Made by a program: the position numbers and the translations under genes. The notes beneath the pieces were generated by a model. It did no database searches. It worked only from the letters and a program-made list of their open reading frames with translations, and was not told the DNA's origin. Positions 5,812-8,836 of a stretch of DNA of 8,836 nt are shown here, piece after piece. The stretch comes from Deltaproteobacteria bacterium (GTDB lineage Bacteria; UBA10199; 2-02-FULL-44-16). Numbering within the stretch: position 1 is the first letter of the stretch; the number at the start of each line of letters is the position of its first letter. The stretch is from assembly GCA_016203825.1 (NCBI GenBank), contig JACQMA010000075.1:1-8836 (forward strand), read 5' to 3'.

Positions 5812-6686
5812 AGCCCTCGCAACACTACGCCGCGATCGTCTGGCGACAATTCCGCCGACATCGCCTCGGGGTTGTGAGCCTTGCCTTTATTATTCTCTTG
5901 GCCGTAACGGCGCTCGGAGCAAAATTTATTGCCGATGATCAACCGCATCGCCCGATTCCATATCGTCCCGGGTCCTATGATTTGAGCCAAGTGCTGATGC
6001 CACCGTCGAGTGCGCACTGGTTCGGGACCGATGGTGATGGTCGAGACGTCGCAGCGCAAATGGTGTGGGGGGCGCGCGTGTCGCTTTCGGTGGGGTGTGT
6101 CGCCGTTGGGATCGCCGTTGTCGTGGGCATTTTCTTTGGCGGACTCGCCGGATATTATGGAGGCAAGATCGATATCGTCATTTCGCGCTTTATTGAAGTC
6201 ATGATGTGTTTCCCAACCTTCTTTCTTATTTTGGCGATCCTCGCCTTCGTTGGGCCATCGATGTTGAATGTCATGATTGCGATTGGTGCGACCGGTTGGA
6301 CGGGAGTGGCGCGTCTTATCCGTGGCGAATTTTTGAAACTCAAACAGCGCGAATTTATCCTTGCAGCCCGAGCGCTCGGTGCGAGTGATCTTCGTATCGC
6401 CGTTCGTCATCTCTTGCCGAACGCCTTGGCACCCGTGCTCGTCTCGGCAACTTTTGGTGTGGCGGGGGCGATCTTGAGTGAGGCGGCACTTTCGTTTTTG
6501 GGGTTTGGTGTTCCGCCGCAAGTCCCGAGTTGGGGGAGTCTCCTTTCGCAGGCGCAGGAATTTATGGATATCGCGTGGTGGCTCGTCGTGATTCCGGCGG
6601 CCGCGATTTTTTTGACGGTGACGGCGTTGAACCTCGTGGGCGAGGCGTTGCGTGATGCCATCGATCCCCGACTGAAAGGCCTTTGA
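5808..6686 (+). CDS. Peptide ABC importer permease 2 (OppC/DppC-like)
   Basis: The 292-residue protein is the second pore subunit. It opens with the OppC N-terminal segment (WRQFRRHRLGVVSLAFIILLAVTALG, 12-37). It then has the family motif HWFGTDGDGRDV (70-81), in which the usual DxxGRDV pattern is kept. Four or five further membrane spans follow, at about 93-117, 133-166, 207-228 and 258-279. The EAA loop is at 183-207 (FILAARALGASDLRIAVRHLLPNAL). EAALSFLGFGVPPQVPSWGSLL (225-246) and the ending DAIDPRLKGL are textbook for this family. The RBS is GGAGGG at 5797-5802, inside the end of the first permease gene. The stop codon shares one base with the ATG of the ATPase gene. I see no truncation or missing motif. 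Confidence 0.94.
   Translation: MKPSQHYAAIVWRQFRRHRLGVVSLAFIILLAVTALGAKFIADDQPHRPIPYRPGSYDLSQVLMPPSSAHWFGTDGDGRDVAAQMVWGARVSLSVGCVAVGIAVVVGIFFGGLAGYYGGKIDIVISRFIEVMMCFPTFFLILAILAFVGPSMLNVMIAIGATGWTGVARLIRGEFLKLKQREFILAARALGASDLRIAVRHLLPNALAPVLVSATFGVAGAILSEAALSFLGFGVPPQVPSWGSLLSQAQEFMDIAWWLVVIPAAAIFLTVTALNLVGEALRDAIDPRLKGL
6675..6679 (+). promoter_or_regulatory. RBS deciding the ATPase start
   Basis: AAAGG ends 6 nt before ATG 6686 but only 3 nt before the in-frame TTG 6683. Spacing and codon choice favour ATG 6686, giving a one-base TGATG overlap with the upstream stop. Confidence 0.55.
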
Positions 6687-8428
6687 TGCCTCTGCTTCGA
6701 GTGACGGATCTGCATACTCATTTTTTCACCGCTGAGGGTGTGGTGCGCGCGGTCGATGGAGTTTCCTTTGATCTCGAGAGTGGTGAGAGTTTAGGGCTCG
6801 TCGGGGAATCGGGAAGCGGAAAGAGTGTCCTGGCCCTCTCACTCTTGCGGCTCATCCCGCAGCCGCCGGGAAAAATAGTTTCGGGATCGATCACGCTTGC
6901 CGCTCGGAACGGTGGGGCGGATCTCGATCTCCTTGCCCTCTCGGAACGTGAGATGTGTGCGGTCCGCGGAAAACGTATCGCGATGGTCTTTCAGGAACCG
7001 ATGACGGCCTTGAATCCGCTGGCGACGATTGGGCGCCAAATCGGCGAAGCGATCGAACTCCATGAGAGCAAAGATGAAGAGAGGGTTCGTGCGCGAACAC
7101 TCGAGATGCTCAAGCGCGTTGGCATGCCCGATCCCGAACGCCGCATGCACGAGTATTCCTACCAGCTCTCTGGGGGCATGCGCCAGCGCGCGATGATTGC
7201 CATGGCGCTCGCCTGCCGCCCCGACATCCTCATTGCCGATGAACCGACAACGGCCCTCGATGTGACGGTGCAGGCGCAGATTCTGGCCCTGATTCGCGAA
7301 CTTCAACAGGAACTCGGCATGGCCCTCATCTTTATCAGTCACGATTTGGATGTTGTAGCCGAGGTTGCCGATCGTGTTGTCGTGATGAAATCGGGGCAAT
7401 GGGTCGAGGATGGGGGGGTGTATATGAAAACCCTCCTCGGTGCGCTGCCGAAGGGAACGCGCGAGGTGTCCCACAAGGTACCGGAACCCCTCGTGGAGAT
7501 GAAGGGGATCGTCAAATCATTCCCCTTGAAGAAATCTTCAGTCCAAGCCGTTCGAGGAGTGAGTCTCACGATTGCTCGCGGTGAGACCCTTGGTCTCGTC
7601 GGAGAGTCGGGATGTGGAAAATCGACGCTGGGTCTTTTGGCACTTGGACTCCTCCCACCCGATGCGGGGACGGTTGCTTTCGCGGGACGAGACATTGCGA
7701 CATTGAAGTATGCTGAACTCCAAGAGCTTCGCCAACACATGCAGATTATTTTTCAGGACCCCTTTGCCTCGCTCAATCCCCGCATGACGATTGGCTCGCT
7801 CCTCGAGGAACCTCTGATCATCCATGGTGTGGGGAATAAAGAAGAACGCGCGAAGCGAGTCGACGAACTCCTTTCGCTCGTGGACCTCCCTTTCGAAACG
7901 GCCGACCGGTATCCCCACGAGTTTTCGGGAGGACAGCGCCAGCGTATTGGCATTGCGCGGGCCGTTGCCCTTCATCCCCAATTCATCGTTGCCGATGAAG
8001 CCGTTTCATCGCTCGATGTTTCGGTGCGGGGAGAAATTTTGAAACTTCTTCTCGATCTTCAACAACGCTTCTCTCTTGCCTTTCTCTTCATCTCGCATGA
8101 CCTGCGCGTTGTCGAACATGTGAGTCATCGTATTGCAGTGATGTACTTGGGAAAGATGATGGAGATTTTCCCGGCGGCAAAGATCCACGAGGCGCGGCAT
8201 CCGTATACGCAAGCACTCCTGGGTGCGGTTGTCCAAGGCGATCCTCCGTCGCCGGTGCATCCTCCATCGGGCTGTCCCTTTCATCCACGTTGTCCCTTTG
8301 CACAACCGCGATGCGCCGAGGAAGAACCGCCCCTTGAAAGCTATGCGGAAGGTTTGATAGCGTCTTGCCATTACATTCGGGAAATGCTTCCTGTCGGAGA
8401 GGTTCGTCACGTTCGGAGGACATCATGA
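6686..8428 (+). CDS. Fused double ATPase of the peptide importer (DppD-DppF type in one chain)
   Basis: The 580-residue protein carries two complete nucleotide-binding domains, as in YejF and GsiA, so a single chain energises the two permeases. Domain 1 (about 3-260) has Walker A GESGSGKS (40-47), Q-loop Gln103, signature LSGGM (161-165), Walker B ILIADE (181-186) and switch His219. Domain 2 (about 268-570) has Walker [10 protein letters not shown] (306-314), Gln357, signature FSGGQ (413-417), Walker B FIVADE (433-438) and His471. Both sites look catalytically intact. After domain 2 lies the oligopeptide/HPY region: [11 protein letters not shown] (505-515), then cysteines C530, C536, C543 and C561 ([14 protein letters not shown]...SCHY), the four-Cys arrangement that holds a 4Fe-4S cluster in Dpp/Opp ATPases. 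After domain 1 the equivalent region is shortened: [16 protein letters not shown] (240-255) lacks about ten residues that normally precede the Tyr-Thr of HPYT, and no cysteine cluster is present. The stop overlaps the ATG of the last gene (ATGA). Confidence 0.95.
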   Translation: MPLLRVTDLHTHFFTAEGVVRAVDGVSFDLESGESLGLVGESGSGKSVLALSLLRLIPQPPGKIVSGSITLAARNGGADLDLLALSEREMCAVRGKRIAMVFQEPMTALNPLATIGRQIGEAIELHESKDEERVRARTLEMLKRVGMPDPERRMHEYSYQLSGGMRQRAMIAMALACRPDILIADEPTTALDVTVQAQILALIRELQQELGMALIFISHDLDVVAEVADRVVVMKSGQWVEDGGVYMKTLLGALPKGTREVSHKVPEPLVEMKGIVKSFPLKKSSVQAVRGVSLTIARGETLGLVGESGCGKSTLGLLALGLLPPDAGTVAFAGRDIATLKYAELQELRQHMQIIFQDPFASLNPRMTIGSLLEEPLIIHGVGNKEERAKRVDELLSLVDLPFETADRYPHEFSGGQRQRIGIARAVALHPQFIVADEAVSSLDVSVRGEILKLLLDLQQRFSLAFLFISHDLRVVEHVSHRIAVMYLGKMMEIFPAAKIHEARHPYTQALLGAVVQGDPPSPVHPPSGCPFHPRCPFAQPRCAEEEPPLESYAEGLIASCHYIREMLPVGEVRHVRRTS

Positions 8429-8836
8429 AACGCATAACACTTGCCGTACTCGTGATCGCTTGTGCAGCGGCTTGTGGGTCAGGGAGTGGGGCCCGTCCGC
8501 GCTCCAAAGATGTTATCCACGCCCAAGGGGGGGCGATGATCGAGGGATGTGGTTTTGTCCTCGATGCGAGCGTCGACCCGCGTCTTTCTGATCTTATTCC
8601 TGGTTACCACGTGATCAACGTGGTCCTCGTGAATAATTCCTTCAATATACTTTTCTTGAGTCCGGAGAGGGATCGCTGGTTTGTCAAAGCGGGGGGGAAA
8701 CGTTGGCACGCCATCAATGACCTCCGAAAGGTGGACGGTGAGGCGTGGAGTCAAGTTCCCGAACGTGCGCGAGGCCTTATGACCTACCCCTTGGTGATTC
8801 CTATTGGTGGACGAATGGTTGTGGACCTCTTTGTCC
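8425..8836 (+). CDS. Putative lipoprotein of unknown function, cut by the window end
   Basis: Only the first 137 codons are present and no stop is reached. GGAGGA at 8415-8420, 4 nt before the ATG, is a strong RBS, and the ATGA overlap couples it to the ATPase gene. The N-terminus [22 protein letters not shown] is a lipoprotein-type signal with two candidate acylation sites, Cys13 (VIAC) and Cys17 (AAAC); the Gly/Ser-rich stretch after Cys17 makes it the likelier one. The mature part is unrecognised. It has beta-rich stretches such as GYHVINVVLVNNSFNILFLS and LVIPIGGRMVVDLFV, reminiscent of an immunoglobulin-like fold in which a residue run after an NN turn is followed by WFVKAGGKRWHAIND. This resemblance is only a style judgement. 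Position suggests an envelope protein made together with the importer. Confidence 0.8.
   Translation, partial: MKRITLAVLVIACAAACGSGSGARPRSKDVIHAQGGAMIEGCGFVLDASVDPRLSDLIPGYHVINVVLVNNSFNILFLSPERDRWFVKAGGKRWHAINDLRKVDGEAWSQVPERARGLMTYPLVIPIGGRMVVDLFV

Noticed and set aside
5691..6521. Long minus-strand open frame of 276 codons
   Set aside because: It lies antisense to two clear permease genes, has low-complexity Arg/His/Asp-rich translation and no recognisable motif; it is a codon-bias shadow.
6683..6685. TTG as start of the ATPase gene
   Set aside because: The adjacent ATG at 6686 has better RBS spacing and a better start codon; only one residue differs.
1..8836. CRISPR array, tRNA, mobile element genes or defence system
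   Set aside because: No spaced direct repeats, no tRNA-like clover leaf with its conserved bases, and all coding capacity is accounted for by the seven plus-strand genes.

Overview
The window is one uninterrupted, plus-strand gene train, almost certainly chromosomal DNA of an uncultured Gram-negative bacterium. At least two, probably three, of the seven products are lipoproteins and one more has a Sec signal peptide. Protein style (TPR lipoprotein with an NYIGYTYADRG-like block, Opp/Dpp importer, SHOCT protein) and two kinds of short palindromic intergenic repeat recall environmental deltaproteobacteria-like lineages. That placement is an inference from general family resemblance and is weak. 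The base composition and codon style look even throughout. I see no phage, IS, integrase, tRNA, rRNA, CRISPR or defence genes.

Layout: positions 3-92 hold a G/C-rich repeat that folds into two perfect hairpins enclosed by an outer stem. It is followed by a 10-bp tandem duplication that supplies the ribosome-binding site of the first gene. Then come an exported SHOCT-domain protein (116-901), a TlyA-type RNA 2'-O-methyltransferase lacking the usual N-terminal S4 domain (898-1491), a lipoprotein of about 14 TPRs (1519-3111), and a complete peptide/oligopeptide ABC importer. The importer is made of the lipoprotein solute-binding protein (3108-4697), two permeases (4807-5811 and 5808-6686), and a single polypeptide with two fused ATPase domains (6686-8428). 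A further putative lipoprotein of unknown function starts at 8425 and runs off the end.

Five junctions are stop/start overlaps of 1 or 4 bases (898, 3108, 5808, 6686, 8425), so translation is probably coupled through most of the cluster. The two breaks are a 27-base gap before the TPR gene and a 109-base gap between the binding protein and the first permease. The second gap is filled by an 83-bp imperfect palindrome ending one base before the permease ribosome-binding site. This is a plausible way of making more binding protein than membrane components, as REP elements do in maltose and histidine transport operons.

The importer should take up short peptides or related ligands across the inner membrane. 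The TPR lipoprotein and the terminal lipoprotein are envelope proteins that may be accessory to it, by position only. I found no radically new system. The most unusual points are the S4-less TlyA, the two structured repeats, and an ATPase whose first half has lost the segment that normally leads into the HPY motif while the second half keeps a complete four-cysteine Fe-S signature.
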